Source: Caulobacteraceae bacterium (GTDB lineage Bacteria > Pseudomonadota > Alphaproteobacteria > Caulobacterales > Caulobacteraceae). Taken from it: a DNA stretch of 10,103 nt. This document shows, one piece after another, positions 1 to 5,675 of this stretch; within the stretch, counting starts at the first letter, position 1, and each line of letters starts with the position of its first letter. The notes beneath the pieces were generated by a model. That model did no database searches. It saw only the letters and a list, made by a program, of their open reading frames with translations, and was not told the DNA's origin. The stretch is taken from the NCBI GenBank assembly GCA_003161535.1, contig PMOM01000071.1, positions 1 through 10,103 on the forward strand, written 5' to 3'. A program made the translations under genes and the position numbers.

Positions 1-32
1 CCCGCTTGCGCCGTGACGGAGGGCGCCGCCCC
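1..32. other. Short flank downstream of the acyl-CoA ligase
   Basis: These 32 bases follow the ligase TAA on the minus strand. GGGCGGCGCCC can form a short 4-bp stem with no T tract. No gene or terminator can be supported from so short a piece. Confidence 0.3.
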
Positions 33-1733
33 TTAGGCCGCCTCCCCTAGCGCCAAACCCTCCCGCAACTCCCGCTTGAGGAACTTGCCGTTGGCGTTGC
101 GGGGCAGGGGGCCCGGGAGAAACCACAGGTAGCGGGGGATTTTGTGCTTTGCCATGATCCCGGCGCAGTGGGCGCGCAGGGCCTCGGCGCCCAGCGACTG
201 ACCCGGACGCAGGACCACGGCGGCGGCGACCTCTTCGCCCAGGCGCTCGTCGGCGACGCCGAACACGCAGACCTCCGCCACCGCCGCATGGCGATAGAGG
301 CAGGCCTCCACCTCGGCGCAATAGACGTTCTCGCCGCCGCGCAGGACCATGTCCTTCTTACGGTCGACGATGAACACGAAGCCGTCGGCGTCAATGCGGG
401 CCACGTCGCCGGTGTGCAGCCAGCCGTCCGTAATGGCCTCGGCGGTGGCCTCGGGCCGGTTGACATAGCCCTTGATCACCTGGGCGCCGCGCACCCACAG
501 CTCGCCGATCTCGCCTTGCGTCACGGCCGCGCCGGCGTCGTCCACGCACTTGGCTTCGTAGCAGGGCATCACCGGCCCGGCGCTGTCGGGTTTGTCGATG
601 AAGAAGTCGGCGGCCAGCGCGGTGATGATGCCGCAGGTCTCGGTCATGCCGTAGCCGGTATTGGGCCGCGCGGTGGCCACCGCCGCGTCGATCTTGCCGA
701 CCAGATCGGGCGGGAGTTGCGCGCCGCCGCCGCCCAGGCTCATCAGGCTTGAGAGATCGTGGCGCCCGAAATCGGGATGGGTGATCAGTTCGCGGGCCAT
801 CACCGGCACGCCGGAAAGGTTGGTCACCTTCTCCTTTTCGATCAGGCGCAGCGCTTCCTTGGCGTCCCAGCGGCGCATCAAAACGAGCTTGCCGCCGGCG
901 GCGGTCACCGCATAGGCCGTGCAGTTGTTGGCGGTGACGTGGAAAAGCGGCGTCACCACCAGGGCGATGGGGATGGGAAGCGGCGCCGCCGGATCGGGCA
1001 TGACGCCGGTGGCGCGCGCGGTCGCCAGGGCCGAGACCTGTCCGGTGAACATGATGCTGAACAGATTGGCGACGCAGCCGCGATGGGTGAGCTGCGCCCC
1101 CTTGGGAAAGCCGGTGGTGCCGGAAGTGTAGAAGATGCAGGCGTCGGCGTCCGGATCGACCGCGATGTCGGGCAGGGCGCCCGGCGTGGCGATGACCTCG
1201 CTCCAGGCGACCACGCCGTCGCCCGAGGGATCAGTCCGCACGGCGACCAGTCGCCGCCCGCTGGCCATGGCCGGACGCTCGGCGAAGCGCGCCAGCCGCT
1301 CGGCGTCGCAGAAGACCACCTTGGGATCGGAATCCTTGATGGCGTAGTCGAGCTCCTCGGCCACCCACCAGGCGTTTATGCCGACCACGGCCACGCCCAT
1401 GCACACGCAGGCCCAATAGATCAGCATCCATTCTGGATAGTTGCGCATGGCGATCGCCACCCGGTCCCCCGGCGCGACGCCCTGGGCGACCAGCCAGGCC
1501 GCCACCGCGTTCACATGGGCGTGGGCCTGGGCGTAGGTTTGGCGGTCGTCCTCATAGACGAGGTATTCGCGCTCGCCATAGGCGGCGGTGGATAGCCAAA
1601 GCGCCCGCACATTGGGCGGCGCGTTCTTGTAGGCGCGCATGGGCGCGCCGCGCACCTCGATGGTGTCGATCTCGAACGGCGCGCCGGGAGCGATCAGCTC
1701 GGCCCAGGCAATCTTAAGTTCAGCGTAGTGCAT
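33..1733 (-). CDS. AMP-forming acyl-CoA ligase (class I adenylate-forming enzyme)
   Basis: This 566-aa enzyme should activate a carboxylic acid to an acyl-adenylate and then to the CoA thioester, in the cytoplasm. Visible signatures, in order: the phosphate-binding loop YTSGTTGFPKG (about residues 202-212), GYGMTET (360-366), the adenosine-binding Asp in GWLHTGD (437-443), the hinge DRKKD (about 457-461), and the C-terminal catalytic Lys in NANGKF (K550). All core motifs are intact and the length is normal for the family. I chose the ATG at 1733 because GAGGA lies 8 nt upstream; an in-frame TTG at 1748 would overlap the preceding stop and lacks this spacing. The gene follows an amidohydrolase by 11 bp, so the two are almost certainly one operon. 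The acid substrate cannot be read from sequence: medium/long-chain fatty, aromatic or terpenoid acids are all possible. The family is secure; the pathway is unknown. Confidence 0.93.
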   Translation of the reverse strand: MHYAELKIAWAELIAPGAPFEIDTIEVRGAPMRAYKNAPPNVRALWLSTAAYGEREYLVYEDDRQTYAQAHAHVNAVAAWLVAQGVAPGDRVAIAMRNYPEWMLIYWACVCMGVAVVGINAWWVAEELDYAIKDSDPKVVFCDAERLARFAERPAMASGRRLVAVRTDPSGDGVVAWSEVIATPGALPDIAVDPDADACIFYTSGTTGFPKGAQLTHRGCVANLFSIMFTGQVSALATARATGVMPDPAAPLPIPIALVVTPLFHVTANNCTAYAVTAAGGKLVLMRRWDAKEALRLIEKEKVTNLSGVPVMARELITHPDFGRHDLSSLMSLGGGGAQLPPDLVGKIDAAVATARPNTGYGMTETCGIITALAADFFIDKPDSAGPVMPCYEAKCVDDAGAAVTQGEIGELWVRGAQVIKGYVNRPEATAEAITDGWLHTGDVARIDADGFVFIVDRKKDMVLRGGENVYCAEVEACLYRHAAVAEVCVFGVADERLGEEVAAAVVLRPGQSLGAEALRAHCAGIMAKHKIPRYLWFLPGPLPRNANGKFLKRELREGLALGEAA

Positions 1734-1741
1734 CGATGGCG

Positions 1742-1746
1742 TCCTC
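1742..1746 (-). promoter_or_regulatory. Ribosome binding site of the acyl-CoA ligase
   Basis: GAGGA on the minus strand lies 8 nt before the ATG at 1733 and overlaps the TGA stop of the upstream amidohydrolase (1745-1747). This arrangement favours translational coupling and decides the start in favour of the ATG over the TTG at 1748. Confidence 0.7.
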
Positions 1747-2800
1747 AAACATCCAGGCGATAGACCCGCCGGGCGGTGTCGCTGAACAGGGCGGTTTTGT
1801 CATCGGGCGAATAACCAGCGGCGAGGATCTTGAAGGCGTTCCACAAGACATCGTAGTCGCAGCTGCCAAGATCGACCGGGAAATTGCTCTCGAACATGCA
1901 GCGCCTTGGACCAAAAGCCTCGATGCAGGTCTCGATGTAGGGCTTCCATTCGGCGGCCAGCTGGCTCGACGGAGCCGCCGGGTCGCACATGAAGGAGGCA
2001 AAGCCTGGAAACACCATGGCCAGGCCGCCCAGCTTCACCGACACATTGGGCAGGGCGGCCAGGGCGCGGATGCTGCTCCGCCAGGCCCCAAACCGCTCCT
2101 CGCGGCGCCCGGCGTAGCTGGCGATGCCCAGAGGCGTGCCGACATGGTCGAGCACGATGCTCGTGCCCGGAAAGGCGGCGGCCAGATCGACCAGATCGCC
2201 CAGTTGCGGCTCAAGCAGCCAGGCGTCGAAGGATAGTTCCAGCGGCGCCAGTCTGGCGAAGCCTTCGCGAAATTCCATCGAGCGGTAAAGGCCGGCTTCC
2301 CGCCGGGCCAGGGGGCCAAGAACATCCTTGTCTGGATCGGAAGAGGCGCTCTGGCGGATGCCGCGGAAGCGGCCGCCGCTGGCGGCGAGGTGAGCTTCGA
2401 GCACTGGCGTCACCGCCTCGCCAAGCATGAGATCGGCGTGACCGACGATGCCGGCGCAGGCGCGCGCCTCGCCGTAGATGCCGCTGGCGCTCATCGCCGC
2501 GACCCCGGCGACGAACTCGGTTTCTCCCACCGGCCGCAGGGCCGCCGTGGCGCCGGCCCGGTACATCGAGCCGCATTCCATATAGACGGTGGCCACCACC
2601 TTGTGGCCGAGGTTCATATCGGCCAGCAGCTCGTCCAGCAGATAGCGCGGGACCTTGCGCATGACATGCTCGAAGCCGTACTTGGGCGGCGGCAGGCTGG
2701 CCATCAGGGCCGCGGGACGGTCCCACAGGTGATGGTGCGGATCGATGATCGGCAGATCAGGCTCGAGGACGGCCTCGCGGGGTCTGTCGGCGCCTGGCAT
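1745..2800 (-). CDS. Amidohydrolase-2 family protein (COG3618, lactonase-like TIM barrel)
   Basis: This 351-aa metal-dependent hydrolase belongs to the amidohydrolase superfamily, in the branch containing L-fuconolactonase and 2-pyrone-4,6-dicarboxylate lactonase. The N-terminal metal motif DPHHHLWD is at residues 20-27. RGIRQ is at 146-150, a conserved His sits in LDHVG (H219), and the last strand carries FESNFPVD (303-310). Well-studied relatives usually have a G-S-D-[WY]-P motif at this last position; here Asn 306 stands in the Asp position, which I recall as common in this sub-branch. The ATG at 2800 is backed by GGGAGGT a few nt upstream. It is the first gene of an operon with the acyl-CoA ligase, which suggests lactone or ring-cleavage-product hydrolysis followed by CoA activation, or the reverse order, in a catabolic route. 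No signal peptide is seen, so it is cytoplasmic. The exact substrate is unknown. Confidence 0.9.
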   Translation of the reverse strand: MPGADRPREAVLEPDLPIIDPHHHLWDRPAALMASLPPPKYGFEHVMRKVPRYLLDELLADMNLGHKVVATVYMECGSMYRAGATAALRPVGETEFVAGVAAMSASGIYGEARACAGIVGHADLMLGEAVTPVLEAHLAASGGRFRGIRQSASSDPDKDVLGPLARREAGLYRSMEFREGFARLAPLELSFDAWLLEPQLGDLVDLAAAFPGTSIVLDHVGTPLGIASYAGRREERFGAWRSSIRALAALPNVSVKLGGLAMVFPGFASFMCDPAAPSSQLAAEWKPYIETCIEAFGPRRCMFESNFPVDLGSCDYDVLWNAFKILAAGYSPDDKTALFSDTARRVYRLDV

Positions 2801-2909
2801 GTCACCTCCCGTTGCTCAAGGACGGCTCTTAACAGCGCGCCTGAGCCCAGGCCAGACGCCGATTGTCGCTTGCGATCGGGCAGGGGATCGGCCAGACCGC
2901 GCGCCGTCC
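2801..2909. promoter_or_regulatory. Divergent intergenic region, amidohydrolase operon / serB
   Basis: These 109 bp separate the divergently transcribed amidohydrolase and serB genes and must hold both promoters. I cannot identify convincing -35/-10 pairs on either strand: TTAAGA at 2827-2832 (minus strand) is a possible -10 without a matching -35. No long palindrome stands out. serB has no clear Shine-Dalgarno here. Confidence 0.5.
2804..2810 (-). promoter_or_regulatory. Ribosome binding site of the amidohydrolase
   Basis: GGGAGGT on the minus strand lies immediately upstream of the ATG at 2800 (3-5 nt spacing depending on the core counted). It is one of the strongest Shine-Dalgarno sequences in the window and supports this start. 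Confidence 0.7.
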
Positions 2910-3797
2910 ATGCGCCTCGTTCTCACACTCGTCGCCGGCGACCACGACGCCCTGCAAACCGCCCTGCCGTTGGCCCTCGAAGCGGTGGCGGCGAGCGGCC
3001 GGCCGGTGGCCGACACCCACATCCTGGGCGAAGGCGCGGCGGACATTTTCGTGGACGGCGCCGATGCCGCCGCCCTTCGCGCGCACGCCGCCAGGGGCCT
3101 GGAGCGCCAGGCCGTTGACATCTGCGTCCAGGCCGCCGCCGGGCGAAAGAAGCGCCTGCTGGTCGCCGACATGGATTCCACCATCATCGCCTGTGAGTGT
3201 CTCGATGAACTGGCCGATTTCGCCGGGCTGAAGAACGAGATCGCCGCCATCACCGCCGCGGCCATGTCCGGTGAGATCGCCTTCGAAGGCGCCCTGGTCC
3301 AGCGGGTGGCCAGGCTCGCCGGCCTCGAGATCGGCGTTCTGCAACGCGTCTGGGATGAGCGGGTGCGGCTCACACCGGGGGCCAGGACCCTGGCGTGCAC
3401 CATGACGGCGCACGGCGCGCGCTGCGTGCTGGTCTCCGGCGGCTTTGACTTCTTCACCAGCCGCGTGGCCGCCGCCGCCGGCTTCGCCGCCCATCGCGCC
3501 AACCGCTTGCTGGACGATGGCGCGCGGCTGACCGGGGCGGTCGGCGAGCCCATTCTCGGCCGCGAGGCCAAGCTGGCGGCCCTGATCGAGGAAGCGGCCA
3601 TGCTGGGGGTCGGGCTGGACGAGACCCTGGCGGTGGGCGACGGGGCCAACGACCTGGCCATGATCGAGGCGGCCGGTCTCGGCGTCGCCTGGCGCGCTCA
3701 GCCCATCGTCGCGGCCAGGGCCGACGCGCGGGTGGATCACGGCGATCTTGCCGCCCTGCTGTACTTCCAGGGCTACGGCGCCGACGAGTTTGCCTGA
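2910..3797 (+). CDS. serB: Phosphoserine phosphatase
   Basis: This 295-aa enzyme dephosphorylates O-phospho-L-serine, the last step of serine synthesis from 3-phosphoglycerate. It is a HAD-superfamily protein with all motifs visible: motif I DMDST with nucleophile D87 and acid/base D89; E96 and D99 in the SerB-typical ACECLDELADFAG stretch; motif II SGG (S176); motif III Lys 221; motif IV GDGANDL (D244, D248). Residues 1-80 are the poorly conserved N-terminal domain found in proteobacterial SerB. The ATG at 2910 gives the family length. In-frame codons back to 2745 would run antisense into the divergent amidohydrolase and look non-native. There is no obvious Shine-Dalgarno, so a very short or leaderless mRNA is possible. 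The stop overlaps the next gene's ATG by one base (TGATG), indicating coupled translation with the HAD hydrolase. Confidence 0.95.
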   Translation: MRLVLTLVAGDHDALQTALPLALEAVAASGRPVADTHILGEGAADIFVDGADAAALRAHAARGLERQAVDICVQAAAGRKKRLLVADMDSTIIACECLDELADFAGLKNEIAAITAAAMSGEIAFEGALVQRVARLAGLEIGVLQRVWDERVRLTPGARTLACTMTAHGARCVLVSGGFDFFTSRVAAAAGFAAHRANRLLDDGARLTGAVGEPILGREAKLAALIEEAAMLGVGLDETLAVGDGANDLAMIEAAGLGVAWRAQPIVAARADARVDHGDLAALLYFQGYGADEFA

Positions 3798-4504
3798 TGG
3801 CGCTGGGAACCGTCGAAGCGGTGGTGTTCGACATGGACGGACTGCTCATCGACACCGAGCGGGTGGTGCGCGACGCCATGATGCATGTCGCCCGCGCCCA
3901 CGGGCGCGATCTGCCGCTGGATGTGTTCCTCAGGATGGTCGGGCTGCCGGATGTGGCCAGCCGCGCCGTGGCCGTGGCTCACTTTGGCGAAGACTTCGAC
4001 ATCGAGGTCTTTGACGACGAGGTCTGGACCCGGGTGGAAGCCGAGCTCGAGGTGGGGGCGGCGGTGAAGGCTGGCGTCGTCGAGCTGCTCGACCATCTGG
4101 AAGCGGCGGGTATTCCGCGCGCCGTGGCCACGTCCTCGGCCCATGATACCGTGGAGCGCCACCTGGGACGCAATGGCCTGCTCGCCCGGTTCCAGACCGT
4201 GGTCGCCAAGGGTGACTATGCCCGCGGCAAGCCCTTTGCCGACCCCTTCCTGGTCGCCGCGGAGCGTCTGGGCGTGGCGCCGGGCGCGTGCCTGGCCCTG
4301 GAGGACTCGCACAATGGCGTGCGTGCCGCCCATGCCGCCGGCATGATGACCATCATGGTTCCCGACCTCCTGGAGGCGACGGACGAGATGCGCGATCTCT
4401 GCGTGGCGGTGGCGGCCACGCTGCATGAGGTCAGAGATCTGCTCGCCGAGCAGGCCGCGTTCAGCCCGCGGCGCGCCGCGCGGGGCGTTTCGCCCCGGTC
4501 TTAG
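3797..4504 (+). CDS. HAD-IA hydrolase, beta-phosphoglucomutase/phosphatase-like (COG0637)
   Basis: This 235-aa HAD-superfamily protein has motif I FDMDGLLIDTE (nucleophile D12, acid/base D14), a helical cap of roughly residues 18-90, motif II TSS (112-114), the motif III Lys in RGKPFADP (K145) and motif IV EDSHNGV (E169, D170). This pattern matches the beta-phosphoglucomutase / sugar-phosphate phosphatase branch, whose members range from true mutases to broad phosphatases. The substrate cannot be assigned from sequence. It begins inside the serB stop (TGATG), so the two are an operon with coupled translation. That fits a housekeeping phosphatase role, possibly removing side-product phosphates, but this is inference. 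The last 44 bp overlap the convergent ku gene, and the tail (RRAARGVSPRS) is basic and probably disordered. Confidence 0.9.
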   Translation: MALGTVEAVVFDMDGLLIDTERVVRDAMMHVARAHGRDLPLDVFLRMVGLPDVASRAVAVAHFGEDFDIEVFDDEVWTRVEAELEVGAAVKAGVVELLDHLEAAGIPRAVATSSAHDTVERHLGRNGLLARFQTVVAKGDYARGKPFADPFLVAAERLGVAPGACLALEDSHNGVRAAHAAGMMTIMVPDLLEATDEMRDLCVAVAATLHEVRDLLAEQAAFSPRRAARGVSPRS

Positions 4505-5291
4505 CGGCTGGCCTCTTGGCGCCGCTCAGGCTGGCGCGCAGGGCGGCCATCAGGTCGACGACATTGGTGTCTTCGGGTTCGGCGACCGTCACCGGCTTGT
4601 GGCCCTTTTCCTTGGCGGCGATCATCTTCTTGAGGGCCTGCTCGTAGCGGTCGGTGAACCCAGCCGGATCGAAGGGGCCTTCCTGCTGCTCGATGATCTT
4701 GTGGGCGATGGCCACCATGGCCTTGTCGACCTTGACGTTCGGAATGGCGTCGAACACCTCGGCTGGATCGCGCACCTCGCCCACGGTGCGCAGGGACCAG
4801 GCGATGATCCCCCGGTCCCGCGGTTCCAGCGCCACCAGCCGCTCGCGCGTCGACATCACCACGCGGCCAAGCGCGATCTGGCCGGCGGCCTTCATGGCCT
4901 CGCGGATGACCGCGAAGGACTCATTGGCCAGCTTGCCGTCGGGGGCCAGGAAATAGGGATCATTCCAGTACAATCGATCGATCTCGTCGGCGGCCACGAA
5001 GCGCTCGATGTCGATGGTTTTGGTGCTTTCCAGCCGCACCGACTTGATCTCCTCGTCGGTGATCAGGACATAGCGGTCGCGCTCGACCTCATAGCCCTTG
5101 ACCAGATCGCCGCGTTCCACCGGTCCTGTGTCGGGGTCGGTGGGGATCATCCGGATACGGTTGTTGGTGGCCGGATTGATCAGGTTGAAATGCACGTCGC
5201 CGCCGGACGACGTGCCGCTGTAAAGGGCGACCGGGCAGGTCACCAGCGACAGCCGCAGATGCCCGCGCCAGGTGGGACGTCCAAGAGCCAT
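4461..5291 (-). CDS. ku: Non-homologous end-joining protein Ku
   Basis: This 276-aa protein is a bacterial Ku, the homodimeric ring that binds double-strand DNA ends and recruits the ligase LigD. The N-terminus MALGRPTWRGHLRLSLVTCP and the following VALYSGTSS and FNLINPATNNRIR segments are typical of the Ku core beta-barrel. EVERDRYVLITDEEI and IDIERFV (about residues 68-98) and RLYWNDPYFLAPDG (106-119) are further family hallmarks. The end (about 257-276) is Lys/Arg/Ala-rich, like the basic C-terminal extensions that aid DNA binding in other bacterial Ku proteins. The ATG at 5291 matches the universal Ku start; GGGAGG lies 11 nt upstream. An in-frame extension to 5519 looks non-native. No ligD lies in the window, so the partner would be elsewhere. 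An EcfG-type promoter sits just upstream. The 3' end overlaps the convergent HAD gene by 44 bp. Confidence 0.95.
   Translation of the reverse strand: MALGRPTWRGHLRLSLVTCPVALYSGTSSGGDVHFNLINPATNNRIRMIPTDPDTGPVERGDLVKGYEVERDRYVLITDEEIKSVRLESTKTIDIERFVAADEIDRLYWNDPYFLAPDGKLANESFAVIREAMKAAGQIALGRVVMSTRERLVALEPRDRGIIAWSLRTVGEVRDPAEVFDAIPNVKVDKAMVAIAHKIIEQQEGPFDPAGFTDRYEQALKKMIAAKEKGHKPVTVAEPEDTNVVDLMAALRASLSGAKRPAAKTGAKRPARRAAG
4481..4497. terminator. Perfect GC hairpin at the convergent HAD/ku 3' ends
   Basis: CGGGGCGTTTCGCCCCG forms a 7-bp perfect stem with a TTT loop, inside the 44-bp overlap of two convergent genes. A 14-bp perfect palindrome (CGCGGCGCGCCGCG, 4467-4480) directly abuts it. Neither strand has a proper T tract after the stem, so it is not a classical intrinsic terminator. 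It could still pause transcription from either side, since there is no other room for a terminator between these genes. GC-rich coding of Arg/Ala-rich tails may explain it instead. Confidence 0.3.
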
Positions 5292-5302
5292 GGGTAAGTC
5301 CG

Positions 5303-5308
5303 CCTCCC
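5303..5308 (-). promoter_or_regulatory. Ribosome binding site of ku
   Basis: GGGAGG on the minus strand lies 11 nt before the ATG at 5291. The spacing is slightly long but usable, and it supports this start over the upstream in-frame extension. Confidence 0.55.
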
Positions 5309-5333
5309 GGCGGCTGAATGCGCAGCTTGAGCA

Positions 5334-5358
5334 AACGGTCCGCGCCGGGGGCGGTTCC
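5334..5358 (-). promoter_or_regulatory. EcfG (general stress sigma factor) type promoter for ku
   Basis: On the minus strand, GGAAC at 5358-5354 is followed by exactly 16 nt and then CGTT at 5337-5334. This matches the established alphaproteobacterial EcfG/SigT/RpoE2 consensus (GGAAC, 16-17 nt, CGTT) with no mismatch. The -10 element ends 43 bp before the ku ATG, leaving room for a transcript start and a short leader containing the GGGAGG site. It lies after the stop of the upstream small ORF, outside coding sequence. Stress-induced NHEJ under this class of sigma factor has been described in Sinorhizobium, so the assignment is biologically sensible. It rests on sequence match only. Confidence 0.72.
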
Positions 5359-5394
5359 GCGCGCCTCGGCGGGACTCCGTCGCTCGGTGTTCCG

Positions 5395-5544
5395 CTACTC
5401 GGACAATACCACGGCGCGGGTTGTCGACTCGACGACGATCCGCGGGGCGGCCAGGCTTCGGGCCGGCGCGGTGGGGCGCAAAGCCGAGCCGGCGGAAATG
5501 CCAAGGATGAGGGCGACAAACGCTCCCGCCGCCAGCAACCTCAT
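5395..5544 (-). CDS. Small hypothetical protein with signal peptide or membrane anchor
   Basis: This is a 49-codon ORF that I do not recognise. It starts at ATG 5544, with GGAGG 5 nt upstream, and stops at TAG 5395. The N-terminus MRLLAAGAFVALILGISAG has a short positive n-region and about 16 hydrophobic residues. Then come SALRPTAPARS (a possible cleavage or linker region) and a short mature part ending in IVVESTTRAVVLSE. That layout fits a Sec signal peptide or single membrane anchor with the C-terminus in the periplasm. It lies between the hybrid kinase (131 bp upstream) and ku (103 bp downstream), all on the minus strand, and it fills what otherwise looks like an empty 384-bp gap. ku has its own promoter downstream, so the two may be independent. 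A chance ORF is possible, but the Shine-Dalgarno and the hydrophobic profile argue against it. Confidence 0.5.
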   Translation of the reverse strand: MRLLAAGAFVALILGISAGSALRPTAPARSLAAPRIVVESTTRAVVLSE

Positions 5545-5608
5545 CCCAACCTCCGCGATCAATGACCCAGACAAAGCGCGGTCACCGATCTTTGGTTCAT
5601 TGGGCCGT

Positions 5609-5621
5609 TTGGAATTTCCAA
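5609..5621. repeat. 13-bp palindrome, candidate operator
   Basis: TTGGAATTTCCAA is a perfect inverted repeat (6 bp arms around one base) in the non-coding gap between the hybrid kinase stop and the small ORF start, 65-77 bp upstream of that ATG. It is AT-rich against a GC-rich background, and its one-base spacer is unsuited to an RNA hairpin, so a protein-binding site is the likelier reading. No regulator family is assigned. Confidence 0.4.
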
Positions 5622-5675
5622 GCCGAGCCGGCGCGGGACGCAGATATCGCGCGAGGAAATCGACCGATGCGAGGT

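Noticed and set aside
759..1595. Plus-strand open frame of 278 codons inside the acyl-CoA ligase
   Set aside because: Its composition (Gly/His/Arg-rich) and lack of motifs mark it as a shadow of the ligase.
2745..2909. N-terminal extension of SerB
   Set aside because: It would overlap the divergent amidohydrolase coding start and does not resemble SerB; the ATG at 2910 gives the normal length.
4425..5297. Plus-strand open frame of 290 codons covering ku
   Set aside because: It is antisense to an unmistakable Ku protein with no family resemblance of its own.
5292..5519. N-terminal extension of Ku up to 5519
   Set aside because: The extension is Pro/Arg/Ser-rich and unlike Ku. The ATG at 5291 gives the conserved Ku N-terminus, and the extension would overrun the EcfG-type promoter.
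5595..5610. LexA-like GTTC half-site upstream of the small ORF
   Set aside because: The alphaproteobacterial SOS box needs GTTC-N7-GTTC; the second half-site is absent at that spacing.
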